Positions 47,501 through 58,940 of a DNA stretch of 64,000 bases are shown here, one piece after another. The position numbers were made by a program, and so were the translations under genes. Origin of the DNA: Apostichopus japonicus (Eukaryota > Echinodermata > Holothuroidea > Aspidochirotida > Stichopodidae); the NCBI RefSeq assembly GCF_037975245.1, contig NC_092563.1:13382001-13446000 (forward strand), given 5' to 3'. Position 1 is the stretch's first letter. Every line of letters starts with the position of its first letter. Under the pieces are notes generated by a model. The model was not told the origin of the DNA. It worked only from the letters and a program-made list of their open reading frames with translations, and did no database searches.

Positions 47501-48658
47501 AACAATATATTCAACGTAAACTGGGCCTAGCCTATGCCAAAATCATACAGACTAATCATGCACCAGTTACGCATGCGTGAAAAATTACTTACGGCTCTCA
47601 ATCGGTCCCTTGTAAATCTCTTTGAAACAAACTAATAACTTTTACCAGGCTATAGGCTACGTAATGTATTTCACTAAAAAAAAAAAATTAAAATATGTAA
47701 ATTGTTAGCAAAACTAGTACGGTACTGTGTATGTGCTTAAAAAGCTACACAAGTGCCAGTATTTGGCATCTGAGCACCTTCAAAAATCGAAAAATTTATC
47801 AAAGGGGAGGGGGACACCCCTCCCCCTTGACCGTCACCCCTCCCCCAGGACGGCGATCAGTATACCCGAAGTGGGGTGAACTTAAAGAAGGGGTGGGGAG
47901 AGGCTGAGGCCAATGTTATTAGAGCTTTGCCCACTGTGAACTCAATAGCAAACTAGACAAGCACCAAGGACAGTACTGGGCAGGGAGAAAGCTGTCACTA
48001 ACAGTTGGGACTTAAAAGAAAGGTGTAGGAGAGAGAGGCGAGGGTAAAATTCGGTATTTTCGCAAGACTTCTTTTACTAAGCTGATGCTACGTACGGTGG
48101 CCCAGACGGGACGTAGAAAACTTCAACACATTATCTCAAAGTGTCAACTATCTAATTCATGCAATATTTTGGAGCAAATTGAATTTATTCTGTCAGCTCC
48201 TTTAGGGTCGTTTTCATCCGACTAACCAGCCAAAGATTGTTGTTAGCTTTAATGACTTACATTAAATCCTCCTCACAAACAAAATCACATGACTAGAAAA
48301 GGAAACAAAACTGCAGTAGATATGCAAGCTCTTCTCACCCCCCTCCTCCCCACACACATACAAATACCGTTCCCTTTTAGCATCATTTCAGAAAGTTAGC
48401 TATAGCCACATCTAAAAACATGTACGTTTGTGACAGTCTAAGAAGTACTTCACATTGCCAATTTCGGCACTGGTACTTTCGTTTTGACCGCCTTTCCTCT
48501 TCATGATAGTGTCTGCTGTCAAAGACTGCTAGCTTCAAACCGGTGTAAAACGTCAGTTCTGGTGACATGTTATTTGTATTTGTAACCCTTACTCCTTCGC
48601 TAAATTTAATGCTCATTATGTAGGCCTAAAGACTATTAAATTTAATACATTGTCAGAA
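47501..48658. other. Upstream region of the syntaxin-16 gene
   Basis: Contains a MITE fragment at about 47760-47870 ('cccctcccccaggacggcga' shared with 19980) and otherwise unique sequence that should hold the syntaxin-16 promoter. No clear TATA box. A 77-codon minus-strand frame starts 43 bases from the syntaxin ATG but has no recognisable features. Confidence 0.4.
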
Positions 48659-48748
48659 ATGGCTACCAGAAGCCTCACGGAAGCATACCTCTTAATGCGG
48701 AACAATTCTGCACGAAATAGACACACTTACGCTGACTTAAATCACGAG
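48659..48748 (+). CDS. STX16: STX16 exon 1 (residues 1-30)
   Basis: Encodes the Vps45-binding N-peptide and ends NHE at GAG|GTTTGT, phase 0. Intron 1 is 2.2 kb. Vertebrate STX16 has alternative exons in this region; I do not see an obvious one here. Confidence 0.9.
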
Positions 48749-51700
48749 GTTTGTACCATAAGATGAATTTTCATCAAAATAAGTTATCAATACATCACCG
48801 AGAAGGGCCTAGGCATGTCTTTCATATTCCTGACCTTAGCCTAGCCTTAGAAGGCTTAGATATAACTATTTAGACTAGCCTAGATGCTAAGTTAGGCTAC
48901 CCTAATTTAACTGACTTCAGTAGTGTAACACTATCAGTTCAAGAAGCGGTTTGAAATCCTACCTATTGTGATGCAAGTTGTCTGTTATTAATAAGCCTAG
49001 CTAAAATCGACCACTGCTTGGTGTTTGTAATTTCACTTAGGCTACCAAACAAGAAGGAAGTGGTATGGAAACTTGATTAGCTTATTAAATTGTGTACTAG
49101 TATCATATTCATAGGTCCTTTTCTCATTCTCGCCATCATAGATAGTATAAGGTGTCAAAACACTGAATTCTATGTCAGCACTGAAGCTTTTATTAACAAA
49201 TCATGCAATTTTACAATGATTTCCATTTATGAATGAAGGAATGCAGTAAGGATTTTCCAAAGTATTTATCCTATCTTTGTGTGAAGTTCACTTCACTAAG
49301 TTCACTGATTGAAAGAATTTTGCAGATTGTTCTGATAATGATTCATTAAGTACTTTGAGGAATTAACAAGGTACTTGAGGATAGCTCTTCCAACATTTAT
49401 TTAATTTCTTTTAAGACAGCCTCAACTTGATCTATATTAAATTGGAAAATCATGGATTGTCAGGCAGTGTGCATGTGCTTATAACTACTATGTTACTGAT
49501 CAAGACTGTGCCAGTTTTAAGAGGCCTCAAATCCAGTTGGAAACACTCAATGGAGTAACTAAAGATTGCAGGGCCATTTAAAAAATCCTATCCTAGCATC
49601 TGGATGCATTGATGCCCAGTCTATATTACTAGAACTAGTCCAACTTTCTCTTTAACCCCATTGCCATCATACTCCAAGTAAACCTGATATTTAAAAGAAT
49701 CATAGTCCAAGCGCAACAATCTGCAGTGGATGCTCAGATCTGCGGAGTGTGGAAATCTTAGTACAAGACTGTAATTTGTGAACAAACCAACATTCTGCTG
49801 ATTGTAACTTTTTGTTCATGTACATGTTTTGAAAAAAAAGTCCAAGGTTTATAAATTCTGAAGTGAATGCAAAATGCTTGGATGAAGATTGGAAAGATAG
49901 TCGACAAGGCATCTGGATGCTAGGATGCCAGTTCATGACTACACCAGTAACTTGCATTTCACCAGTGATTACACTGTTTATTCATGAAGAGAAATAAAGC
50001 TGAGAAATGTTGGTTCAAACATAACAGTTCTTTGCTTGAATGGTACAGTAGTATGTCTTAGCCTGCAGGTATAGCACATGCAACTGAATGTTGAAACATG
50101 TCAGGTCTACTGGTACTTATTGAGATACCAGACGAAGACAAAAAACAGTTACAAAACTTTGTTTAATTACTATACTGAAAGAAGCTGTGTTGGTTATAGT
50201 GTTTGAAGGTTTGGACATTTTGCCAGTTCAAATATAGTTGTCAGTTGTAACTTGTAATCTTGTTGTAGTCTTACTTTGTGGTTTGAATTTAATCTATTAT
50301 ACATACAGCAAGTACCACTGATGACAAAGTATACTGTATTTATAATTAGAAATAAAACTGAGAAATATTTTTGGAACTTTGCAACACTTTTCCTTTCTTT
50401 GGTATGTCTGAATCTACTGTCATACTCTCATAGCACATGGAAAATGAATACTTTTAGCATGTTACATGGAATACATGAACTTATTGAAATACCAGAAACA
50501 AAGTTATTCAAATTACTATGTGTACTTGAGTGGAGCAGTTTGCCTGAAAAAGTTGTACTTGCAAGTAGTGTGAATGGGTTAAAGAATGCTTTGGACAAGT
50601 ATTTTAAGCTTTGTAATCAGGTCTGAGTGTTTTTGTCTTCAGTTTTCTTTTTCTCTCCTATAGGGTTCTTGATGGAGATTTTAGTGTGCCTTCTGATCCT
50701 TTTTTTCTACTAAAGTAAACTAAACTACTTTGTTGCTACTGTATGATGAAAGAGACTATGTTGAACTTAATTAATTGTTCTTGTAGAATTGGACTGTCAG
50801 TAGTAAAGCTACATAGATCTGCATAATTATATAGTTAGAATATTTAGATATTGAATCCAGTTGATACAATATAATTTAGCTATAAAAACCCTCACACAAA
50901 GACCCTCAGAAAAAGTAATTTTTTTGTGTACTCATTTTTTGTTCAGAATAGCAATTGATGAGAATAACTTTTTTTTGTTGATCATTTCTACAGATTCCAG
51001 AGGATCGTGTCGCATTGGTGAATAATCACTCGGCTGAGTACTGTGATGGCAGTAGTTCAACAATTGTGGCCATACCACCCGATTGGTGAGTTATTTCTAC
51101 AGATCTCCATAGATTTTGCATAGCACTGTAATATAGCTCTATCTATGTGGCAGTTGTGAAAATATGTTTCAAAAGATCTCGTCTTCAATCATTATGACCG
51201 AAATGGTATAATACCACTAGTAATCAAATAGGAATCTCAGATATTAGTCCAGTACATTCCATTTGGAGACTTGGATACAATTTCACTGACAGTCAAAAGT
51301 TAAACTCAGTCTAGCGGACATGAATGGAAATACGTCAAAGAACAACCAGATGTGTGTTAAGTTGCCAACTTGTGTGTAAAACATCATTGCTGAAATGTGC
51401 TGAAATGTGAAAAGTGTGCGTGGTAAAAACCATGTTAACTTGAATATGTCACAGTGTGTTTGAAGGGAATGTATAGGTAGTTAAAGAAGTTCTCTGTGAA
51501 GCCAAGAGACTGCAGCATGTCAAGTTTATATAACCAGGTATGACTGATATAACAGCGCCCTCTGTTTGACTTATGGTGTTCCTGGAGGGTACCATTACTC
51601 ACTCCTTTCGTGCCAATGACATAAAACCGCAAGGAAAAAGTTGGTCTTGTATTAAGCTGCAAATTTTGTTCCATCCATCAGACGAAGACAATCTGCTTGA

Positions 51701-54700
51701 TTCTGTCACCAAATGAAGGTTAATAAGTGAGTGTATATAATGAATTTGATTCAACCTTCAGTATTCCATCCTCCAGTCGATGCCATTACATGTTGGTATT
51801 GAGATATCCAATATAGAATACTTGACATGCAGGGCATTCTGTTACAGTTATTACAATTTTTTTGTTTGATAGGGTTGACAGCGTGGAGGAGATCAGCTAT
51901 GACATCACAAGGATACAGGAGAAAAGTAAGTACCCCCGGTAGTTGCTGTCCATTCAACCAGACTTATTTAATAACAAGTTCAGAAGAAATGAAGTACCCT
52001 AGATATACATTTTCATGTAGCTACTGTACCAAGAACCAAAAACTAAGAACCAACTTGTAAGGGAGGACCTGTCTCCTCACAAAATATGGATACTAGTTTA
52101 ATCTAGACATGTTAGGGCCAGAGTGCTAAGGTTGTGAGAAGACAGGTAAACTCTGCACTTGACTGCTGCCGACCAGACCAGCTACACTACCCAACCTCAC
52201 TAAATTCCCAAAAAAAGTGGTCATTTCATTGTGGCAGGATGTCTCTTTTTGTTACTGTTCAAAATGAACATATCAATCTTTTACTACCAATTTCCCCCAA
52301 ATGTTAATACAAAGTGCCTATCACTGCTACTGTACAAATGAAGCCATTCATTTGTAATCCTAATCCTTTGACCTTCTGGATTGATTGATTTATGTGTGTA
52401 CTTCCAAAACTCACTGTGACATTGCTATGTGAATGCCCACTATTTGATATCATTTGCTTTGTTGTGGATGTTATTACTCCTCTGGGAGATGGGTGAGGTC
52501 ACAAAGATAAATTTGTCTACCAGCAAGTTCTCTCCATTATGGTCTTCTCATCTTGTATTCTGACTTGCATACACAATAGAGTAAGACCTCAAGATGAGAA
52601 CACAGATGAAGGCCTTGCATTATCGAAAATCAAACTTGTAAATTCTTTTCAAAAGCTGAAGTTCAGTGTTTTATTAAATCAGTTACGAACATGTGTTGTT
52701 TATTTGAAACGTATCTTTTTAGTCAGTCAGAGAAGTCCACAGAATGCTAAATGGATATTTGCGTGTTGTTTATATATTGTTTGATATTTCCTTCGCATAG
52801 AATTTCACAATGTTGCTATAAAATGCCATTGCTTAAAAAAGTCTTCTGGGCTAAAATCAAGTTCTCATTGGCTGGTGATAAGCAGTACTTAATACAGGGA
52901 TAATGCCCATTCTTTGACTAAGGATTGTTAACCCACTTATCATGTGTTTAAGTTCTTAATGTTTACTGGCTGAAAGTTGCCAGTGCCTTTTAGTTTTCTA
53001 AGTGGCACGTGGCAAATCTACTGGCATTTAGCCGGTAACTAGCCTGAATTTGTGGGCCTAATTTCTTGACTTGTAGTTGTAATGAAGTGTTTAGGTCATT
53101 GTCACACGTTTCATCTACAGATAACTATAGGTAAATATTAAAAGATAAACTTTAAGTATGGGTTTGGTGAAAATTGAAATATGCTCTTTTTTGTTTACAT
53201 TTTACAGTGAAAGAATTAGGGGTTCTCCATGATAAGCATCTAAACAGACCCACATTAGATGATAACGTTGAAGAAGAACATGCTATCGAGATATCAACAC
53301 AAGAAATCACACAGGTGAGGAACGTTCATGGAGAGAAGATCGATATACAATTGTGGATGATGTAAAGACCAATCAAACTAGTTTATGAACAAATAAGGAG
53401 AAACTTACAGTTTGATTTTGAGTTAACGTTCTTTTAGTTTAAGAACAAAGTCACTCCAGAACTGATTTAATTTGCAAAGAAAGAAATGGCAATTAATTTG
53501 CTGCAAAAAATACTTTCTGGATTGAATTATACAGTACTTTAGTAGCATAGGCCACAGGGAAATTATTTAACATTCAAAAACAATTGTTGCAGTTGTGTAG
53601 CTGTTTGACCATTTTGCATTGCATTTAATGTAACACTGTAATTTAATGTTTACTGTAATACCTTCTTTTAGGAGTAAGTTGTAACTTCATAGAGCTATTA
53701 TAGTCACATGGAGGCAGGGGGTTGTCATGTGACATGTTAATCTTGCATGGCCTGATCAGAGTACCATCGTTGTGGATATCAACCCAAAATTCAGAAAGAA
53801 CACTCTTTTCTGCTTAACAAAATGCTACAAAAAACGCCTATGTACATTTATATATTTGAATTGTTTTTATGTTCGTCTCATCTTTGTTTGAATGTCAACC
53901 AAAATGATCTCACATACATACACAACTGTAAACATGAAGAGACTTATTGGATGTGCTGCATATTGTTTGCAGATTTGAATTTAATGGATTGATTAATAGA
54001 TAGCTTGCACAGATGAAATCATACAGTGACTTACTGGATGTGGTGCCTATTGTGTGCAGATTTGAATTTAATGGATTGATTAATAGATAGCTTGCACAGA
54101 TGAAATCATACAGTGACTTATTGCATGTGCTGCATATTATTTGCAGATTCAAATTTAATTGATTGATTAATCGATAGCTTGCACAGATGAAATCATACAG
54201 TGACTTACTGGATGTGGTGCCTATTGTGTGCAGATGAGAATTTAATCAATTGATTAATCGATAGCTTGCACAGATGAAATCGTACAGTGACTTAGTGGAT
54301 GTGCTGCATAGTGTTTGCAGATTTGAATTTAATCGATTGATTAATCGATTGCTTGCACAGAGGAAATATTCTGGCTGTTATGTTGGAGGTGCTGCATAGT
54401 GACTGTTTGTTCATTCATTTACTGAGTTGTTTATTTCTTTATTTCTATCATTCATTCTTGGCAGATGTTTCATAGATGTCAGCGTTCTATTAGAACCATC
54501 GGAAATAAAAATAGGGGAAGCTCCAACCAAGAAACAAAAGTTGCCAAAAACGTGATGTCATCATTGGCAACGCAAGTGCAAGATCTTTCTTTCAAATTTA
54601 GGAAAAGTCAGTCGGCATATTTGAAAAGTAAGTTTGTCAAAGCAATGAAGAGAGAGTGGTTGATTAATGACCCCATGTGGTGGAAATGCTGATATGGTTA

Positions 54701-57700
54701 TTGTAGATTCTTGTAAATTCTTTCAATTCCAGGAAGCATACAGCCAATGCAGTTTAGATGAACGCTTTTGAGCGGTCCAATCAGTGAGGTCTTTCTGAGT
54801 ACATTAATGCAATGCACAAACAATACACTTTATGCTCATGTATTATTGTTGTTTCATTCTTTATACTTTAAACAGTTTTGAAAGAAAATGTTTTTCAATC
54901 AGTGACATCTAAAGCAATTTAGGGAATATAAATAAAGATTAATATTGACTCCAGGTGTGTGAGATGTTGCCAGATACAATCATAAAACCTGGAATATAGA
55001 ACTTTGTGAACAGCATTTTGCAAGTTTGACACATAATGCTGTTGTAACAGGCCTCTACCCTAATTACAAAGTTCTCCCTCCCCATCTTCCAAGGACTGTT
55101 GTACTCTCCTTCTACCACATGTAGAGTAACAAACTCAAATTGAATGTACTTGTAAAATTACATTTGACCACATGGAACATGTTTGTCATTGACAGGGATG
55201 CAGGGCCGGGAAGAGAGATCGAAGCAATTTTTTGATAATCACCTTAACCTTCGTGAAGATTCAGCTATCATGACAGAAGAGAACATGGAAGAAGATCTTA
55301 TATTTGACAAGGTATGAGCTACCTATCTGTATACAAGGTATCTGTAAATAGGTACAAGCTGATCTGTGTACAAGGTGTCTGTGTACAAGGTACAAGCCAA
55401 TCTGTGTACAAGGTATCTGTGTACAAGGTACAAGCCGATCTGTGTACAAGGCTCAAAAGGTATGAGCTACCGATCTGTGTACAAAGTATCTGTGTACAAG
55501 GTACAAGCCGATCTGTGTGCAAGGTGTCTGTGTACAAGGTACAAGCCAATCTGTGTACAAGGTATCTGTGTACAAGGTACAAGCTGATCTGTGTACAAGG
55601 CTCAAAAGGTATGAGCTACCGATCTGTGTACAAAGTATCTGTGTACAAGGTACAAGCCGATCTGTGTGCAAGGCTCACAAGGTATGAGCTACTGATCTGT
55701 GTACAAAGTATCTGTGTACAAGGCTCACAGAAGCTATGAGCTACTGATCTGTGTACAAGCCGATCTGTGTAAAAAGCGCAGAAGGTATGAGCTACTGATA
55801 TGTGTGTCACTCTACACATCTATAATATTGCAATTTTTTATGTCACATAGATATTGTCATCCAGTTTCTGGACAACTTTGTATTCTGATTATCAGTGTAC
55901 CAAAGATGTTCAAAGTGACCACCAATTTTTCACAGCCCCCACCTTTAAAAATATATGTTGTGCACATAAGCATTGTAGCTTCTGTAATAGCTACCATGTG
56001 GTGCAAAGGAATACATTATACCATTATACCAAGTAAACCATTATACAAAGGAATACATACATACTCTACATTATACCAAGGAATACATTATACCAAGAAA
56101 TACATGTATACATACATTAAACATACATGATACCAAGGAATACATACATACATTATACATACTGTACATTATACCAAGGAATACATTATACCAAGGAATA
56201 CATATATACATTAAACATACTCTACATTATACCAAGGAATACATTATACCAAGGTATACATAAGTACATACATTATACCAAGGAATACATACATACATTA
56301 TACATACTGTACATTATACCAAGGAATACAATATACCACAAAATTTCCACCAACTGCCATCTTACTGATCTGCAGAAAGAACTACTACAACTCTCACAGA
56401 TGTAAAAGTTGGGTTAAAATTTATCATGATGTTTTTAGCTTCTTGTATGTTAATTTGCACGGTGTGTAAGCAAACTGTAATCTTGATGATATTTTGATTT
56501 CAGGGTTTCACAGATACACAGGTTCAGGCAGTAGACCAGAACAGTCAACTGATAGAACAGAGGGAGAGGGAAGTCAGCCACATCGTACAATCCATCTCAG
56601 ACCTGAACGAAATATTCAGAGACCTAGCCAATATGGTCGTAGAACAGGTATGTCTATATTTACCAACTCAGTGGTGAGATGATATAAATCTCATAATTTA
56701 AGTCGGCAGTGGACTTCCCCCCCTCTTTTTTTATTTAAATTGTGAAAATTTATGAAGATTTTCAGATTCTCAAGTTATGAAAGTTTTCTTTAGGAAACAT
56801 TTAACATGCAAGTGAAAATGGCTGTATGGAGACGTTTCATGAACGTGTGACACACCAGTCTTAGAAATTGCTATCATGCAGGAAGAACTGATTATGCGTG
56901 TCAATCTCCACTTTACTCCCAAATGGTGCTGCGGTTATCTCTCTCCTGTAAGCGACTGTAAAATTCGAAAATGAATACAAAGCAAGTTTATTCCTTCCAC
57001 ATTAGAATGAACATGGATCTGAGATGCAAATATGTAACCTAAATCGTTCTTATATAACAATTATTGACTGAACAGAGAGATTCAATAAGAACCTGTTGAT
57101 CTAGTACAAAATGCTGGTTTAGGCAAATGCTGCCATGCTCCTCAAACAATGACTGTAAACATAGCAGAACCTTCTGCAGTGCCATTTTGACTTGATTCCT
57201 ATGTACGCTTTCTATACACGCAACCAAAATTGGAAGTTTCGTTGCATAGAAATTGTACGATATGGCAGTATTGTTAGCTTGAGGTAACCCCTGATTTATC
57301 ATCAAAAAAAGAGCTCAGGCACTTTAGATACTTCAGTTGTACTTTTTTCAAAGTGGTTTGAACACATTGTGAGAATTAAACAGGAAGTTGTGCACTCAGT
57401 GCCCCTTGAAAATTGAAGTTGGTACCCTTGTGCCCTGTTATTCCAGTTGTATGTTCCGTTGGTTCCTGCCACCCTACCCTACCCCAAGCCACCCCACTCC
57501 ACCTCACCCCACCTCACCCCAAACAAATTGTTATGCTGCTAATGGTGTATGCCTTGCATCTTTTCGAGTGTTATGTCAAGCCCTACAGATGTAACTTTCA
57601 GCTTTTATTCATTGAGTATTACTTACAGTAAATATGATTTCTTTGTTTTGGTCTAAACAGGGAACAGTACTAGATAGAATAGACTATAACGTGGAGACGA

Positions 57701-58661
57701 CTGCCACCAAGGTGGAAGAGGGCTTACATCAACTACAAAAGGTCAGTTTCATTTACCTTTACAAACCTTTGAGTCATGTTTGGATGTTTGGGCTGTAAAC
57801 CGACCAAGCACTTATAAATTATAACTTAACTTGCATGATAAGATATACATATTCATGTATACATGTCCATATATACATATTCACCTCTTTGTTAGCTTCA
57901 GTTCATTCTTGGTTTGTTTCATGATCAATATATATTATAATTATATATTACATATATTTATTTCAATTATTGAATCCCCCCATTCGTTCCATTCACATTT
58001 CTTCTGCATTACTCCCAAGTTCTGGAATGCGCAAACTTTCCAAGTAACCTGTAAGGGATGTTGAATTACCTTCAAGATATTGAACAGGCTCAAAATTAGA
58101 CAACTAAATGACTGAATTGGATTAGAGCAAGGAATTTATGGCTAGAAAGGGATTGCAACCAGTGACCCAAAGTCAATGTTCCCCGCATATTCTTGATAGT
58201 TAAAGGGAAGGTAGTGTATCTGAACTTACTGATGTAAAACGACAAAGAAAAAAAGTCTAGCTTTTGTGCAGTATGTGGAAGTTGATTTACCAAGTCAGTT
58301 TGTAACAGTAATGCCATATGTGTGATATAATGGTGTCACTTGAAGCTGAAATTATTTAAAACCACTCTGTTTTTTTCCCTTCATATAATTTTTTTTATGT
58401 ACTGTACTGTATCTGTTTCTGATGAAAATTTCACAATTTAATTAACTTTAAAAAGTCCCATATTTCAGTAATCATAGCAGACGTTTTCAATCAACAAATG
58501 CACGACAAAGGACGGTACTTAATTTTGAGCTCGTCTTCCATGTATTTTTTTTACAGGCACAAAAATACCAGAAGAAGAACAGAAAGATGTTAATAATCAT
58601 CATTTTAACTATCATCTTGATATTCCTGGTCATCCTCCTTGTGATGACAAAGTTCAGGTGA
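48659..58661 (+). CDS. STX16: Syntaxin-16 (Qa-SNARE), 9 coding exons, 316 residues
   Basis: Exons 48659-48748, 50994-51085, 51873-51925, 53208-53314, 54465-54627, 55196-55311, 56504-56647, 57661-57741 and 58557-58661 join in frame (951 bp with stop). The N-terminal [16 protein letters not shown] matches the short peptide by which syntaxin-16/Tlg2 binds Vps45. The Habc region covers about residues 60-170, including '[13 protein letters not shown]' and '[14 protein letters not shown]'. The SNARE motif (about 208-282) contains '[15 protein letters not shown]' and '[16 protein letters not shown]'; Q255 is the zero-layer glutamine and is the last codon of exon 7. The tail anchor is residues 293-314 ([20 protein letters not shown]), followed by TKFR. 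Human STX16 is 325 residues, so the length is complete. The protein acts in fusion of endosome-derived vesicles with the trans-Golgi network. The ATG has G at -3 and +4. All introns are GT-AG. Confidence 0.96.
49985..50530. repeat. Diverged direct duplication, offset about 360 bp, in STX16 intron 1
   Basis: Anchors occur twice in the same order: 'gaaataaa.ctgagaaat' (about 49990 and 50349), 'tagcacatg' (about 50071 and 50431) and 'acttattga.atacca' (about 50116 and 50478), with offsets of 359-362. A 116-codon frame (50276-50626) covers the second copy but looks like chance. Confidence 0.4.
50994..51085 (+). CDS. STX16: STX16 exon 2 (residues 31-60 plus split Trp61)
   Basis: Acceptor TTCTACAG, encodes '[16 protein letters not shown]' to 'VAIPPD', and ends TG|GTGAGT. 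The split Trp matches the conserved PPxWVD of the family. Confidence 0.93.
51873..51925 (+). CDS. STX16: STX16 exon 3 (residues 61-78 plus split Met79)
   Basis: Encodes [18 protein letters not shown]; acceptor TTTGATAG, donor AAAA|GTAAGT. Confidence 0.95.
53208..53314 (+). CDS. STX16: STX16 exon 4 (residues 79-114)
   Basis: Encodes [19 protein letters not shown] and the following [15 protein letters not shown], almost identical to the vertebrate protein; acceptor TTTTACAG, donor CAG|GTGAGG. Confidence 0.97.
53930..54365. repeat. Tandem repeat of about 87-90 bp, 5 copies, in STX16 intron 4
   Basis: Units share 'tagcttgcacagatgaaatc', 'atacagtgactta' and 'gatttgaatttaat' with a 'ttgattaatcgatag' variant. 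The last copy is the most diverged and lies about 100 bp before exon 5. Confidence 0.93.
54465..54627 (+). CDS. STX16: STX16 exon 5 (residues 115-168 plus split Arg169)
   Basis: Encodes [13 protein letters not shown] through 'SQSAYLK', the Hc helix; acceptor TTGGCAG, donor AAAA|GTAAGT. Confidence 0.96.
55196..55311 (+). CDS. STX16: STX16 exon 6 (residues 169-207)
   Basis: Encodes [16 protein letters not shown] through 'EEDLIFDK', the linker before the SNARE motif; acceptor ATTGACAG. Its donor AAG|GTATGAG is the first copy of a sequence amplified in the tandem array that follows. Confidence 0.96.
55312..55800. repeat. Tandem array starting at the STX16 exon 6 donor
   Basis: Short modules 'ctgtgtacaaggtacaagcc' and 'gatctgtgtacaagg' are organised in units of about 148 bp that begin with GTATGAGCTAC. 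Copies of that donor-like start lie at 55312 (the real donor), 55460, 55609, 55682 and 55785. The array is open in several frames in both directions (up to 141 codons), a by-product of its sequence. Confidence 0.95.
56030..56340. repeat. 'taccaaggaatacat' minisatellite in STX16 intron 6
   Basis: Many imperfect copies of 'attataccaaggaatacat' and 'catacattatacatac', in mixed order. Confidence 0.93.
56504..56647 (+). CDS. STX16: STX16 exon 7, first half of SNARE motif (residues 208-255)
   Basis: Encodes [19 protein letters not shown] through '[10 protein letters not shown]', ending on the zero-layer Gln; acceptor GATTTCAG, donor CAG|GTATGT. Confidence 0.98.
57661..57741 (+). CDS. STX16: STX16 exon 8, second half of SNARE motif (residues 256-282)
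   Basis: Encodes [20 protein letters not shown] and then GLHQLQK; acceptor CTAAACAG, donor AAG|GTCAGT. Confidence 0.98.
58557..58661 (+). CDS. STX16: STX16 exon 9, tail anchor and stop (residues 283-316)
   Basis: Encodes [10 protein letters not shown], then the transmembrane segment, TKFR and TGA. The stop lies inside TTCAG|GTGAGC, which looks like a splice donor. Confidence 0.97.
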   Translation, partial: AQKYQKKNRKMLIIIILTIILIFLVILLVMTKFR

Positions 58662-58940
58662 GCTGAGGAGAGGATGAAGATGGGCCATCTGTGCTCCTGC
58701 TACTTCGACATCTCACACCACAGATGACCTCATCAGCCGTTAGTATCTGTCAGTCGATCTGCGGACGTTAAAGCCGCAGGTTTTCATCTGCAACGTTAAT
58801 ATCTCAATCCTGCATGAAGTAACAGAACTGCTGTGCAACTTGGTGTCATATGTCACTTGTTGTAACTAATGCTATTAAATGCTGTGTAATCCTCGTTGCA
58901 AATCGTGGGCTATAACGAATAAATGAATAATTCCGTCACA
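58662..58940 (+). promoter_or_regulatory. Probable STX16 3' UTR and polyadenylation signal
   Basis: AATAAA at 58918-58923 (with a second 'gaataa' just after) follows the stop codon by about 256 bases. It is the first canonical signal downstream. Longer 3' UTR forms are possible. Confidence 0.5.

Noticed and set aside
48383-48616. 77-codon minus-strand frame head-to-head with STX16
   Set aside because: No domain, no splice context and only 43 bases from the STX16 ATG; more likely promoter or 5' UTR sequence.
50276-50626. 116-codon frame in STX16 intron 1
   Set aside because: Lies in a confirmed intron, no recognisable domain, and overlaps an old duplicated segment.
55314-55739. 141-codon frame rich in '[10 protein letters not shown]'
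   Set aside because: It is a translation of the intron 6 tandem array, open in several frames at once, and lies within a confirmed intron.
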